Shown here: one piece after another, positions 34,755 to 46,382 of the stretch
Numbering within the stretch: position 1 is the stretch's first letter
How the letters are laid out: the number at the start of each line of letters is the position of its first letter
Assembly: GCA_019633425.1 (NCBI GenBank)
Contig: WSUB01000230.1
Coordinates: 1-54,255 of the forward strand
Length of the DNA stretch: 54,255 bases
Source: Tulasnella sp. 424
Lineage: Eukaryota > Basidiomycota > Agaricomycetes > Cantharellales > Tulasnellaceae
Direction of reading: 5' to 3'
Translations under genes and position numbers: made by a program
Notes under the pieces: generated by a model
Seen by the model: only the letters and a program-made list of their open reading frames with translations
Database searches by the model: none
What the model was told of the DNA's origin: nothing

Positions 34755-37700
34755 TTATTCCTTTGATCCCGACCCTCGCTTTGGTCTCGACATCGATGCT
34801 CCAGGAGTAGTGCTCGGCTGACCCCGTTGAGACTTCCTTGTTCCGGGTTTTGCTGTTGGAGCAGGCCCAGGTGACTGGATCCTGACCGACTTGGACTTGA
34901 CGCTTTGCTTCGGTTTCGCACCTGCACTTTTCTTCGGTGATGAATTTGAAAGAGTATGTTGGCGAGTTAAAGGACCTGAAGGGCGATCGTCTGCAGTTGA
35001 CTGAGAGTGAGCGGCTGGAGCGGATGAAGGCCGTGTGGATTGAGCTTTTCGACTAGATTTGCGCTCTACACGATGTCGTGAGCAAGGGATGCGGTAAGAA
35101 AAAATTAAAGGCACTTACTTGGCGTTAGTCTCTCTTGTTCAACAGGATCTACAGGCCCGATCTTGTCGTCCACTCCACCTCCCTCCCCCTTTGCATCCTC
35201 TGGATTATCGGGTCCAACGTTAACACCCGCATCCTGTCGTGCATCAAGCTCCGGGTCTACAACCGACGGTTGAGGCCGATTAGCCTCGGCAACTGCAGCT
35301 GACTCAGCGCGCTCGTCATCTGAGAGGACGACTTTGTAGTCGTAAGTCTCGGGTTTGTCCCATTGAGGCTTTGGCGGAAGGAAGCTGGGGAGACATCGGA
35401 GTTCGGGATTTGTTCGGTCAAGTTCCGTACCGACTTTGATTATTTTTGCGTCCTTGGGGTCTGGAAGAGCGTGGAGGACCCCATGCCTCGTCTTGAGCAG
35501 CTTTCTAGTATTGAAGTTAACCATACTGAGTCGGTCATCTTGCTCGATAACCTGGATTTTCAGCCTTTTCCCGTGGTGGAGGATTTCGGCGACGTCCCCT
35601 AAAGCCCAGCTGTGTAATTTCTCGGTGCCAGCGCTATCTCCATTCCTTTTACGTCGTGGCATATGTCGCGTGGGTGGCTTCTCGGGCGGAACCTCATTGT
35701 TAAAATTGAGGGAGGCGCCAATTGCGCGTAGCTCTAAACCCAAGTCTTCTGTCAGAAGGCAGTTTTCAAGCTCGGCCCATGCCTACATACCTTGACTATC
35801 CTGGGTGGTGTCGACACACGAAATTTGAATAGCCTGGACAAGCCGTTCGAGATAAGGTAGCCATGAATCCTCCGGTGCTTCGGTAGTCTTGCCCTTGTAC
35901 GCATGGACCGCAAATAAGGACGTGAGGACTTGCATTTGGTCCAAAATAGAAATACCCTCGAACGCGCTTAGATTCATTTCGAGGGTAATCTCGAGGTAGC
36001 GATCTACCTGTGATTCCAGGGCGGGGGAGAAGGTCGTCTGATACCAGCGCCCGTCGAAAGTGGAAAGTTGAACACAAGGAGGTGATTCGGCAAGGAAAGG
36101 CTGCCACTGCTCTGGTAGAAGGTTGAGCATGTCCAGCTTCGTTGAGATCGGTTTTAGTAAGTGCAACGATAGGTTGAAATGGGGAATGGAGGCTTTACCT
36201 CTAATGACGGATCGCGTGCAATCTTGCGGAGCGACAAGTACCACCAGTTTGTGACGACTTGTACGGCATTCTCGAGGTTAATAGCTGGAGGGATATCGAG
36301 CGGCGCTAGCTCAAAGTTGAGGCTCAAAAAGCCGCGGGCAGTGGACATGCAGTACGTGAGGACGAGGCTTCGCCACCCAGCTAGAGCGAGTCGATTCAGC
36401 CAATTGGTGATGAGCTTCGGCGATGGCCTAACGTCCTTGAATTGGGTTTCGGCTCGGCGAAGAAAGTCCAGGTATCGGGCGATAATTCCGAAAACGTTCG
36501 AAGTACTCATCGGCATTGCGGCGCTGTTGAGTTCGTCAAGAGCGCAATCGACAAAGGAAGTTATGACATCAAAAGCGCTCTGAATGAGCTCGGGGTCTCT
36601 GTTGGAGCTCTGGAAAAGCTCAAGCATCTGCGGTATCGGCACATCGATATCGTTGATGAAGTCGAATATGTGCCGCATCGACTCTTGATACTGTGGTGTT
36701 CCAATGTGCCTCGAGAACCCGCGAGGCGGAAGGGCTGCTTCCTGCATAACAATAACGAACCATATCAGACAGGGTTGCGTATGCTGAGGAACGGCTAAGG
36801 AGGCGACATACCAATTTTGGGAGATTAGGGAAAATGTGATCGAGATGAAGAAGGCTTGAGAACAACGTTTGCAGGGAGCGACAATTGGCAGGGCAATCCG
36901 CTAGAGCGGGCGGCTCAGGTAACCCTTTAATCCCGTCAAGCCGACGCGAGAGAGAGGGAGGTAACTAAATTGGATGCAGAACGTGCCATGTTCGTTAAGT
37001 AACACGTCGCAGTGAGATGGCGAAGTCGGAGGAATCACACTCACATTTTTGGCTTGAGGGTCGTCTTTCCCGAGGATTGACCCGAAGAAGATAAAGGGAG
37101 CCGGCTTTTGCTGAACCTTGCCATTTTCAGGTGCTGAGGATGCTGTGGATGGAGCTGCTTTTTTTCTGGCTGGGCCGGACTGACGAGGCGCCGTTCGCTT
37201 AGAAGTCGAAGCGGCGTCCGCCCCTTCTGAAGTTGTCTTGCACTCTTGCTCGCGATTTGGAGGTTGTGAAATCCTCTCGCTCCGCGTTCTGGTGGACTTT
37301 ATTGGTCGATTCTGGGGTACACCATCGGAGCCATGCTCGCCTCCACTAGTCGTGGGCCCATCATCACTTTCATGAAAAGAGGGGCCTTCGCTCTTGGAGG
37401 AAGGCGCATTGCTTTCGACAGCTTCAGGCTCTTCATCCGCCTTCAATCTTGCAGCCTCAGAAAACGACTTTGCCTTGCGACCTTTCCTGCCTCCGGGTAT
37501 GGACGATTTGGTACGGGGTTTGGAATTGGCGGCCTCATCGTTATCTGAAGACGATGTTTCGTCCGCACCGTCAACTGAGTCGTCCGAAAGTACAAGTGCC
37601 TTCTGAATAGTTGTCGGTATAGTATGGACTTTTGCCGCTAGCTTGGCTAGCTCGCCACGGAAGGCGAAGCGGTTTGCCGGTGCGACGTTCGGATTGGTGA

Positions 37701-40700
37701 GGTGGTTGAACCAGGCCCGGAGGTCCCGAATTCCCATACCATTGGGGTTTGTGAGGGGTACGACGATGGTGCTTGTCATGGTTTTGAGCTCGGTGGAGCC
37801 ATCTTTACCGATCGTCTCGGTCTGAATCGTTTCTGTGACTCGAGGACGGCGAGCCGGATCAAGGACGTCCGCCGAGGTAACTTTCTCATAATCGACCCTA
37901 CGACTAGCGTAGCCACGATCTTTGGACAAGTTGAAAACACGTCAGTAGTGTACTAAATCTCTTGATCTGAGACTCACTCCAGCCCTCCTTAACCCGGCTT
38001 GCAACGACCTCCCTCATTTTGGACACCGAGGGAAACGCCTCAGGGTCCTCGAAGCCTTCTACTTGCTCTGGTTCAAAGTCGGGCTCCTCAAGCTGGTCAT
38101 CGACCAGCGCGGATTCGATAACCTCAAACGTGAGGTCTGCAGCCGCATCATCGTGCCCTGAAGAGATGACCGGGTGTAAGGATGTAAGAATGATTGGTCG
38201 AAGTTCAGGGGCCCACTGGCAACTCACCGACAAAAGCCTTTGCAGCGTATGATCGCCACCGAGGTATAAAATTCTTCGTCATCCAATCATTATCCATGTT
38301 CTTGAAGTCTGGAACATCAGAAGGGGCATCTCCTCTCCCAGTTTGACTTATGGCAGAACAGTCAGCCTATGAGGTGGGCGTCAAAGGTCCTAATGTGGCT
38401 TACCAGTAAGTGTCAATCTGGGTGGGATTTTCTGGATTCAAGGTGCTCAGTACAAGCATAAAGGGGATCTTGGTTTTGAGGGAAAATTCATGAAGCCAGC
38501 TTTGAATGAAAGGGATGCCGTGGAGGATAAGGTTCTCGGCGTCCATAGCCTCCGGTTCGCCCTTCATATCTTGCGCCAACCGCCGGTAGTACACGCGTAC
38601 ATCAGCAGGAAGACGCTTAAAAGCACCCTTTCGGAAAGTCATATATCGAGAGAGCCTCGTTCGGTGAACGATGTCGGGTGGGCTGCTTGACACTACTTTC
38701 CCATCTACCTCCGCCCACCAATCCGCAAGGCACGCTTTGACAATCGGATCTTGGAACCAGATATCTTCGGGACGAGAGGAGACAGCCTTTTTGATAGAGG
38801 TGAAAAGGACTGGCCGAAAGCGGACAGGGCTGCGGTTGATAGTTGCCGACTTCCTCTTGAGGCTGCTTGTATGGCTAGTGAGCGAGCTCTTTATTTTGGA
38901 GATGTAGGCTGCCTCCATCGTAGCGTCCCGAAGGTATAGGTTGTCAGGGTGCAGATCAGGGAAGCGTCCAAAAAGTTCTCGGATAACCGTCGCCTGCAAG
39001 GTGTTTTTCGCGGCAGAGTGATCTTCCAGAAGGCTGAGGTTGTAGATGCGAGGGGAGAGCCAGCAGTGAACCTCGGTATCGAAATAAGCCCGCTTGATAC
39101 CCTTGATCTGGGCCCTTGCGTATTTGGGAAGAACCTCGTGGTTGGCGGCATCTGCCTCGCAAATCTTCCGGATTTCGTCGTCTGTTTTGCCTGAAGATAA
39201 TCCCGTATCAGCAATCGGATCAGACTATATGAGTTCCTTAAGCTTTCCATACCTTTGTATCGCATCTGCCTCTGCCTCTCGCTAAGCGGGCCGGTTGGAA
39301 TCTGAAGATCCGTTGCTCGATCCGGGTAAAACCGGGTTGCGACTTAACCAAGAAAAGATGTATGAGATGTAGCAGTTAGGAGACGCATATATGAAAGCTA
39401 GTTAGATATATGAATGACTCACATTTCCCTCGGACCGACTTGGGCTTGCCGTACATCTCGGGGTCGTCCGACTCGTCCACATCAGGGCTCATAGCTTGAG
39501 TTGTTGTTGACGGATGATTCTGATGCTCTGGCTTTGTGGAATCTTCATCCGAGCTTGCACTCGATTCATCCGCATCGTTAGCGGCCTCAGTTGTAACTGC
39601 CTGTTGCGTTCTATGACTCTTTCGACGCCTCTTGCCCAAAGCGTTATTCCCTGGGACGGCTGCGCTCGGCTTGGTATTGGCGGATTCCGACTGTTTCACA
39701 GAAACCAGGGGATTCTCTGATGCGGCCAAGTCCGTAGATTGGACGGAGCCTTCCTTCCCTTCGTGTAGAGTCGGCTCTGAGACGTTGGCTGGGGGTCGCG
39801 AAAGAGAGGGAATCGAAGTCGGGCTAGAGGCACGAGGCAGTGATGGCACATGCTGCTCTGGTCCAGCAAAGGTGAGGAAACGTGGATGGGGTGGAGGGGC
39901 CAAAGGAACCGACGGGCTCTTAGCTGAAGGGGCAACGGTCGGTTCTAGAAGCAGATGCGCTCGTTTCTCCGCTTGCGAATCCGGTAGCAGTGATGAGTCG
40001 GTCTCTGACGCTGAGAGAGCTCGCTTGTGGGCTCGTACATTTTCCTTGGGGGCCAGCTCAGTTTGTACTACAACTCGAGTTAATTAACCGCGCAAACATA
40101 GTAGTCGAACCGCTCAGCTCACCTTCTTGTTCCTCGTCTTCGTCTTCTGCGCTTTGCTTTTCAGCTTTTTCTAACAGCTTCGCATGCGGTAAGGTTGAAG
40201 CTTCCGGTCTAGGGGGCCCGCCGTCTTCCGGGAGAATCATACCAAGGCCTTGCCGCAGGAGTGTGGTTAGGTTTAGGCAAGTCTGAATCAATGGAAGCAT
40301 GGATCTCACCTTTCGCGAGGATTTGCGTTGGAGTTGCCCATAATCGATTGTGCATGCCAGAAGAACCTATGCCGGCACACCAGAACACCTGAGTACACGT
40401 CCCTTGCGAGAATAATTGTCCATACCATTCAGCATGGCAGTAGCTTCAGATGAATGCCTACTTGCAACGATGAGAGCTTCTACAAGTTGTTACAGAGTCA
40501 GTTTAGTTATGATCCGACGGGAGGGCCACATGGAAGGGAATGCCGTTGGGCAAGACTGACCTCGAGCACGATCCGTAGAGGCAGCAGGGTCTTCTAAAGA
40601 GACGCGGGCAAGCCGTTTTGAAGAGTTGGCTCGAGAATCAGGGGGGGGATGGAGCTAAGAGAACTGCAGGCCCGTCTGTTTGCAGTTGTGATGTTGTAGA

Positions 40701-41090
40701 GGGGCTGTCGTCAAGGTTTGAATCTGGCCCTTGGGCTGAGTCTGGCTGTGCGATGGAGCTCCGACCAAGCTTGCGAGTTTTCTTGGGACGATGAGAGGAC
40801 TGATCAGAGTCGTCAGCTCCTGCTTCTCCTGTGTCAGAAGGTGGATTTGAGCCTGCGTTAGAACGCTTGCGTTTTTGAAGGGCGTCGAGTTTTTCCTGAT
40901 GCTGGCGAATTAATTTCTGCATCAAAGCAATTTCATCCAGAACAGCCGGATCTTCGGGGTCACCAGAAGTGCTATTGCTGGGTATAACCTCGCGAAGCTC
41001 CTCTGGTGGGTTGTGCGCATTGGGTGGATCGGGCGGCTTGGAGGGAAGTTGCAATGGTGAATCTCGCAAGGTATTAGATGGAGTAGACAT
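34755..41090 (-). CDS. Large multi-exon protein of unknown function in the KDZ element
   Basis: A series of long minus-strand exons separated by short GT-AG introns. It starts at MSTPSNTLRDSP (41090) with a Ser/Pro-rich and basic region (KRKRSN, RPKKTRKLG). Acidic and Ser-rich stretches follow (39.4-40.3 kb). A globular block at 38.4-39.3 kb includes ELFGRFPDLHPDNLYLRD and FKRLPADVRVYYRRLAQD. A block at 36.9-37.9 kb includes IRDLRAWFNHLTNPN and then a long charged linker. Helical blocks lie at 35.8-36.75 kb, followed by HSWALGDVAEILHHGKRLKI at 35.1-35.7 kb. The last exon (about 35060-34755) is very basic and ends RPKRGSGSKE. I do not recognise a family. It might be two adjacent genes; I kept one because no convincing stop plus new start separates the blocks. 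Basic, charged linkers suggest a nuclear, DNA- or chromatin-associated role, which is inference. Confidence 0.5.
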
Positions 41091-41499
41091 GGTCCGTGGT
41101 GTGGATATGAAAGGCTTGGTTGCAGATAGTATGGAATATGGGAGGAAGGTTGTGGAGGAAAATGGTTGGGGAACGGAGGGAGGGGGCTTTTTGGTAAGAA
41201 AGGAAGGAACACATCGCGCAAACTCACGTTACGGCCTTAGCGGACTTCCGGACATAGAGAACCTTGAACCTCAACCTCAAGGCCCTCTCTAGAGCAGAAA
41301 GGCAATGCAATCAATCAAGCTTAAGATGAGCTTACATGAATGATTGATTACATCAAAGCGACTGCGGGAGATACAGTCGTGCACTACAGGGAAGTGAGAA
41401 AAGAAGGTGGCGGCTGGGCTTTTCGAAACGGGATCCCAACGTCTGAGTTTGCGGGTCAGGACCGCTGACAGCGTCTTGACAAGTGTACAATATGAGCTG

Positions 41500-42708
41500 C
41501 TAATGAGACTCGCAACTTTCGTCGTACCGTTTACGACGCGATTTGTAGAGCTGAACATGCTGTTCAAGGGAAGAAATACGCAGCAAACGCTGGGAATCGT
41601 TTGCGGCAACGCTAGGGCGGAAAATATCGTTGTACTCTGACATTGTTAGCGCCCTTACTCCCTGTCTAAAACGCATCAGTATTTGGTTTCGGTTCATATT
41701 GTTTAATAAACTGACCTGAGCGCCTTTGCGCACCTTCTCAGCAGTTGCTAATTCCATCATAATTTCAGCGTTGCGGACGATGTGGAGCCCACAGCTGACT
41801 CCGTCCATTTGCCGCGGACACTGATTTCGAGATTCTTACATTCAGTTAAAACTTGCAATGAAATCATTGAAACACTTACCTTTGGGTAGTAGGTGTAAAC
41901 GTACTGCAACTTCCCGCCTTGAATCGCATTCCATGAGTGGGCCAGATAGCCCTTGAGACATTCTGCCATGAATTCGACATCGGCGTTGCGCACCCACGAG
42001 TTGAGAATGAGGATTCCAAATGGATGCTGATCGGGCTGTGAATCCCCTTCATTAGGTTCTTGTGGCGGTACTTGTACTGCATTCCGAGCTTGTGCAAGCT
42101 GGGCGTTCGTGATGACTGCCAGGAACCAATGCCCGCCTCGCTGAAGAGGAACGAGAATAAGACGCGAGCCCCAGAATATGGAATGATACTTCTTAATCCT
42201 TTCGTGAGCACGAGCAAATGTTTCAAGAGGCATTGGTGTGTCTTTAACGTATTGGAAGGACTCTTCAAAGGCTGTTGGGAGTACGACAACATCGTTCTCC
42301 CCAATATCGCCCTTCTCAACTGCGTCAGCATGTGCGATTCTATTCAAAGACATTTTAAGTTATTACCATGCTATAATATAGAGTGCACTTACGCTAGAAG
42401 GACGTCGATTCCTCTATCATTCAGCTCTTCGCACCGGCGAAGGCGATTGACGTCGGCTTCCGTCAAGTCCAGAGGATATTTGAGGTACCCGGAGTATGAC
42501 AGAATAACACTTCATAGCCATGAATTATAATGTTGTCTGTACTTAAATTAAGTGAGCGCACTTACCGATCAGGCTCGGGGCATGCAGGCGCTTGGCTGCC
42601 ACTGATGGTACGTATGGATCCGTCACTAGATGAAGAACGGATGGAACTCGAGTCCCAGCCGGACTCATCCGGGAAATCACTTGAAAATGCATAGACAGAC
42701 GACGACAT
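41500..42708 (-). CDS. Ulp1-like (C48) cysteine peptidase, 346 aa
   Basis: Four exons in phase: 42708-42566, 42509-42393, 42339-41880 and 41820-41500. After a Ser-rich N-terminus comes LTEADVNRLRRCEELNDRGI, the entry motif of Ulp1 domains (LND..ID). The catalytic His lies in RGGHWFLAVI (about residue 157). The next position, usually Asp, is Asn in FGILILNSW (about residue 200). The oxyanion Gln and catalytic Cys lie in PRQMDGVSCGLHIV (about 244 and 250). Ulp1 peptidases remove or process SUMO or related modifiers. Transposon-borne C48 peptidases are common in eukaryotes. The start is the ATG before MSSSVYAFSSDFPDES. It is divergent from the 397-aa gene, with a 334-bp gap. Confidence 0.82.
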
Positions 42709-42838
42709 TGTGTTTATGTGGGAGAAGCCAGAGTGCAGCCGGGGGTGGATGAAGGTGTGGCCCCCTATTATGTAGCAAACACGTTACGCAAAAGCTGTCA
42801 CGTGCATAAATGGATTCATGAGGGGACACGTCCGCTAT

Positions 42839-42856
42839 ACATTTTATATAAAATGT
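42839..42856. promoter_or_regulatory. Perfect 18-bp palindrome in a divergent promoter
   Basis: ACATTTTATATAAAATGT is fully self-complementary. It lies between the divergent starts of the Ulp1-like gene (42708) and the 397-aa gene (43042) and contains TATA on both strands, so it could serve both directions. Confidence 0.5.
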
Positions 42857-43041
42857 GTATTATATTCTCTTAAATGCCTATCGCTGTCATTGTAAATCAT
42901 CGAGAAGGAGAGTGCCAGAAATGCGACGTGAATCCTGGGTGCAATAGAGCGCAGTCCTTATCTTAGGTAAACTGGAAGCGCCAGGCACCAAAGCCCCTCC
43001 ACTCTCTTCCCTGTGCGCCCAGCACTTCGTACATCCTCCCC

Positions 43042-44294
43042 ATGGCTTTCCAGCCTGGTCCTTTCCCCCCACCGCCCGATGATGGTTCTCTCTCCCTCTG
43101 GAATCCACCTTCTTCTCCCTCTACCTCGACGTCAGGCCTTACGACCCAGCCTCAATCTGAAAGTCTCCCGCCATTGGATCAAGGGACGCGTGCGTCGCAA
43201 GCATCAAACCCCCAACCGCTAAGCGACAATGGCAGGGCTAGCGATAGCCTCGCTCAGCTTCCAGGATCGCTTGGTTACTCCTTTTTGGCCTCCATGCTCT
43301 ACAGCTACTTGTTCAGCGGCAGGCATTTGCAAGCGGTCAAGGAAAACGACTACGATCTCCGCTGCCCCCTCCCACACGCCTACCGCACAAACGACGTCGA
43401 GCGGAAGAAGGCCTTTGAAGACCTGATGGCATACATCATAGACCTTGTGCGTTTTCAGACCTCCACATGGGTATTCCAATCTAGACTGATAAAGGTTATC
43501 TCAAGGCATGCGGCGTTTGCTCTACAACGGACTGCTCGCTCCTCATAATGGCTGCGCCCTGCGAGCCTGTTTCAGCGGACGATCCTCAGCCTGTTACTTA
43601 TCTCTCGCGTAATATCCGGTCTCTTGGCATGCCGGTTGCTCCTCTCATCGCCCAGATCCGCGACCTTTTCAACAGCCTCAACCGCGTAGGAGCAAGGCGT
43701 TTCTCACAACGTCAGGCTGCCTACGCCGAAGCTTGCGACAGGAATCCTAGCATGCCGTCCCCTCCCAATGCCAGCATGCCGCTTGAGCTCGCGACATCTC
43801 TCCTCCTCGGCCAGCACGCTCAAGACCGCCTGAACCCTTACCCCACACCAGGTACCCACCTAAACCAGCAGGAAGTCTCGGCCAGCATCAGGGCCTTAGG
43901 GCGTCTTTCAGGGCAAACCCTCACAGACTCCTCAACAGCCGGTTCTCAGCACCCACCCGACCCAGAGTTTTCCGTGGAACCTGACGTCGTTTACGGGGCA
44001 ACGGGCGAAGATCGCGAGGAGCGGGAGAAGTTGGATACAATGGAGAAGGCTGCTATAGATAAGTTGCAACTTCACGAATGGGAGTTGGTTGATATCGAAA
44101 ACAGTGACCTTGACATCTCCGTGGAGCAGCTCACCGCCGTCTGCCAAATGGTCGCGCACGTCCCTCCTCGGCACTGGTATGGTTACTTGTGGTGTATATT
44201 CGAGGACGAAGCTATCGCAAAGGCGATGTTAGAGAAGCTTAGGCGGGTCATTTCTCATGCGAAAGGATACACCACCGGTCCAAAGGCGTGGTGA
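43042..44294 (+). CDS. 397-aa element-encoded protein of unknown function
   Basis: Two exons: 43042-43446 (135 codons) and 43506-44294. The 59-nt intron (GTGCGT...CTCAAG) joins ...MAYIIDL to ACGVCSTTDCSLLIMAAPCE in phase; without it the first frame stops at 43548. The N-terminal 75 residues are Pro/Ser-rich. A compact part follows (GSLGYSFLASMLYSYLFSGR, RKKAFEDLMAYI), then a region with several Cys, and a charged C-terminus (EWELVDIENSDLDISVEQL, VPPRHWYGYLWCIFEDEAIA). No family is recognised. It lies inside the element, divergent from the Ulp1-like gene and ahead of the TET/JBP gene on the same strand. Function not assigned. Confidence 0.65.
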
Positions 44295-46382
44295 AAATTT
44301 GTTAATTTTAGTTTCTTTTTGCTAAACGAATTGCGAAAACATTTGATTCTATGAGCACCCCATGCTAGTGTTGCCGCTGAGTTCGAAGTGGCCGAAGGCG
44401 ATCGAAATCTCCTTTGACAAACAGCCGACTTCGACCAATCGAAGCAAAGCGAAGGAGCTGTCGAAGTCACTTCGGCCGCCACAGGAAGGCGGTTCTCATC
44501 ATACATCGGATGGATCACCTTTATTACACATTTCCCAGAACGTTCGGACCCTTCGCTTCCGACTATAGGCTGTTCGTTTCCCATCTGTGATGGACCCATT
44601 TCCCATTGTGGTCAGAGCGTGGCGGAGGACCTCGCCACTCCGCTTCAATCCGCTTCAAACAATCGAAGTTCGTCGAAGTGGCCAATTCGATCTACACACT
44701 TCGCTTCGCTTTGCTCCGCGGCAGCGCTACCCCATGCTTAGGTTTAGTGTCCGTGCAGAGTTTGAAGTTGCCGAGAGCGGTCTCTTTCTAACAGACCCTA
44801 GCTTCGAACAAACTTCGGCTCATTGAAGCGGGACCGAAGCTAGTTCCGCCCCTCTGCGAGCCGGGTTCACATCAGCCACGGGGTTCGAAGTCGTTGAGGG
44901 GGATTTCAAAATCTCTCTTGAACAGACCCTAGTGATGCCGCAAGCGAGCGAGAGGGCTTCAAGTAGGATTGGGTGACTTCCCGTCGTCGTCAGGGCAATC
45001 GCAAACACGATCGAACGCGAGCGAGCTGTAAGAGACTCGCAACTGCTCAATTGCAAGCCGAACGTTGGCCGCACCAATCACGGCACAAGAAAACCGGCCG
45101 CCGAAAGCTCTGGGCAAGGCCGTGCAGCGGTGGTGGAAACGACCAGGGATCCTGTCATCCCCTTTTCATTTTCTCATCAGCCGAAGAGCCCGTGAAGGAA
45201 ATTTCAATTGCGATCGCTCGCTTGCAAACACTCGCTCCCGCAAGCTGAAACGATCACGAGTTACTTGTACTCGCCGCGCCAACACCAACAGACCCTGACT
45301 TCAACAAACTCGGGGCCAAAGCCAGTTCCGCCCGTCCGTGAGTCAGATTCACGTCAGCTGTGGAGTTCGAAGTCGTCGAAATCTTTCTCGAACTGAGACA
45401 GGCTTCGTCATTGCTTTGATTTACTTCACTTCGCTCCACCGCAACGCTGCTTAGGCTAGCAGTGACGGAGATGTGCCGGCTCGCCCCGCCACAGCCACAA
45501 CAGCGGAATTCCCCCTGCGGGCGGACTGGGCTTGGATGTCAAGGTCCCTGGCATTGCGTTCCGCTTGGGTCATAATTGAAGGGTTAAGGGTGTCTTGGCG
45601 GTGTCATGGTGATTTCCGTATTTTGCGGGCTAATACGCAGTTTACGATGCTGCTCGCCCTGATAGTCAGCGGGCTGTATATACCTCACTGCAAATCGACT
45701 AAATGAGCAAAAAGTAAGCGTCTTCATGCTGCGTCGTGCGTCGAAGCAGCGTTCATGCATCGGCGTCCCGGCGTCTTCTTTTGGCGGTTGTTTGCCGTTA
45801 CCTTTTTTTTCTTTCCGTGTGTTTTGTTAATCTCCTTGTTTTGTCGCTAATTTAGGTTGTTGTGTAGCTAATTTAGGTTGTTGTGTGTATCTTCGTGCTT
45901 CCGAGGACAAGCCTCTTCTATTCCGATCATGCACCCGCACCACTGCCCATGTCCGCCCTCCTCCGTGTCACCGCCTAATGATCCAAGCCCGGAACTCCAA
46001 CTTATCTCCCCAATCCCGCCCTGGCATTTCAAAAACTTTGGACGGTTATTCTCGCTCTTGTTCGGGTTTCGCAAACATGGCGATCTCAGGGTCATGTGTT
46101 GCTACCATCAACCCTGAATAGGTTTGCCTTGCTCCGCGATCTGAGGTGCTTCCGCCGCCAAGCCACTTCTCGATTGATCCAACCAAGCCACCTCTCGAAG
46201 CCTTCTCGGACTTGCTTCCTCTCCGCACTCGCCACCTCTCGGGATCCTCTCGGACTTGCTTCCCCTCCACACTCGCGCTTCCCCACCCCTCCAGCCACAA
46301 CCCCCCCCTCCTTCGCAAACCACCACCTCCACTCTCTGCAACCACCACCAGCCCGCCCCGTCGCCTTTCACTTGCTCGAGCT
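44295..46382. other. 2.1-kb non-coding stretch with degenerate repeats
   Basis: Around 44370, 44750-44930 and 45290-45410 a loose unit recurs ('gagttcgaagt.g.cga', 'ct.gaacagaccct', 'gaagccagttccgcccgtc.gtgag'). At about 45845-45890 'gctaatttaggttgttgtgt' is tandemly doubled. The final part is pyrimidine-rich and probably contains the promoter of the TET/JBP gene. No gene is called. Confidence 0.5.

Noticed and set aside
43042..43548. Separate 168-aa gene ending at 43548
   Set aside because: A canonical 59-nt intron joins it in phase to the following frame, giving a better single model.
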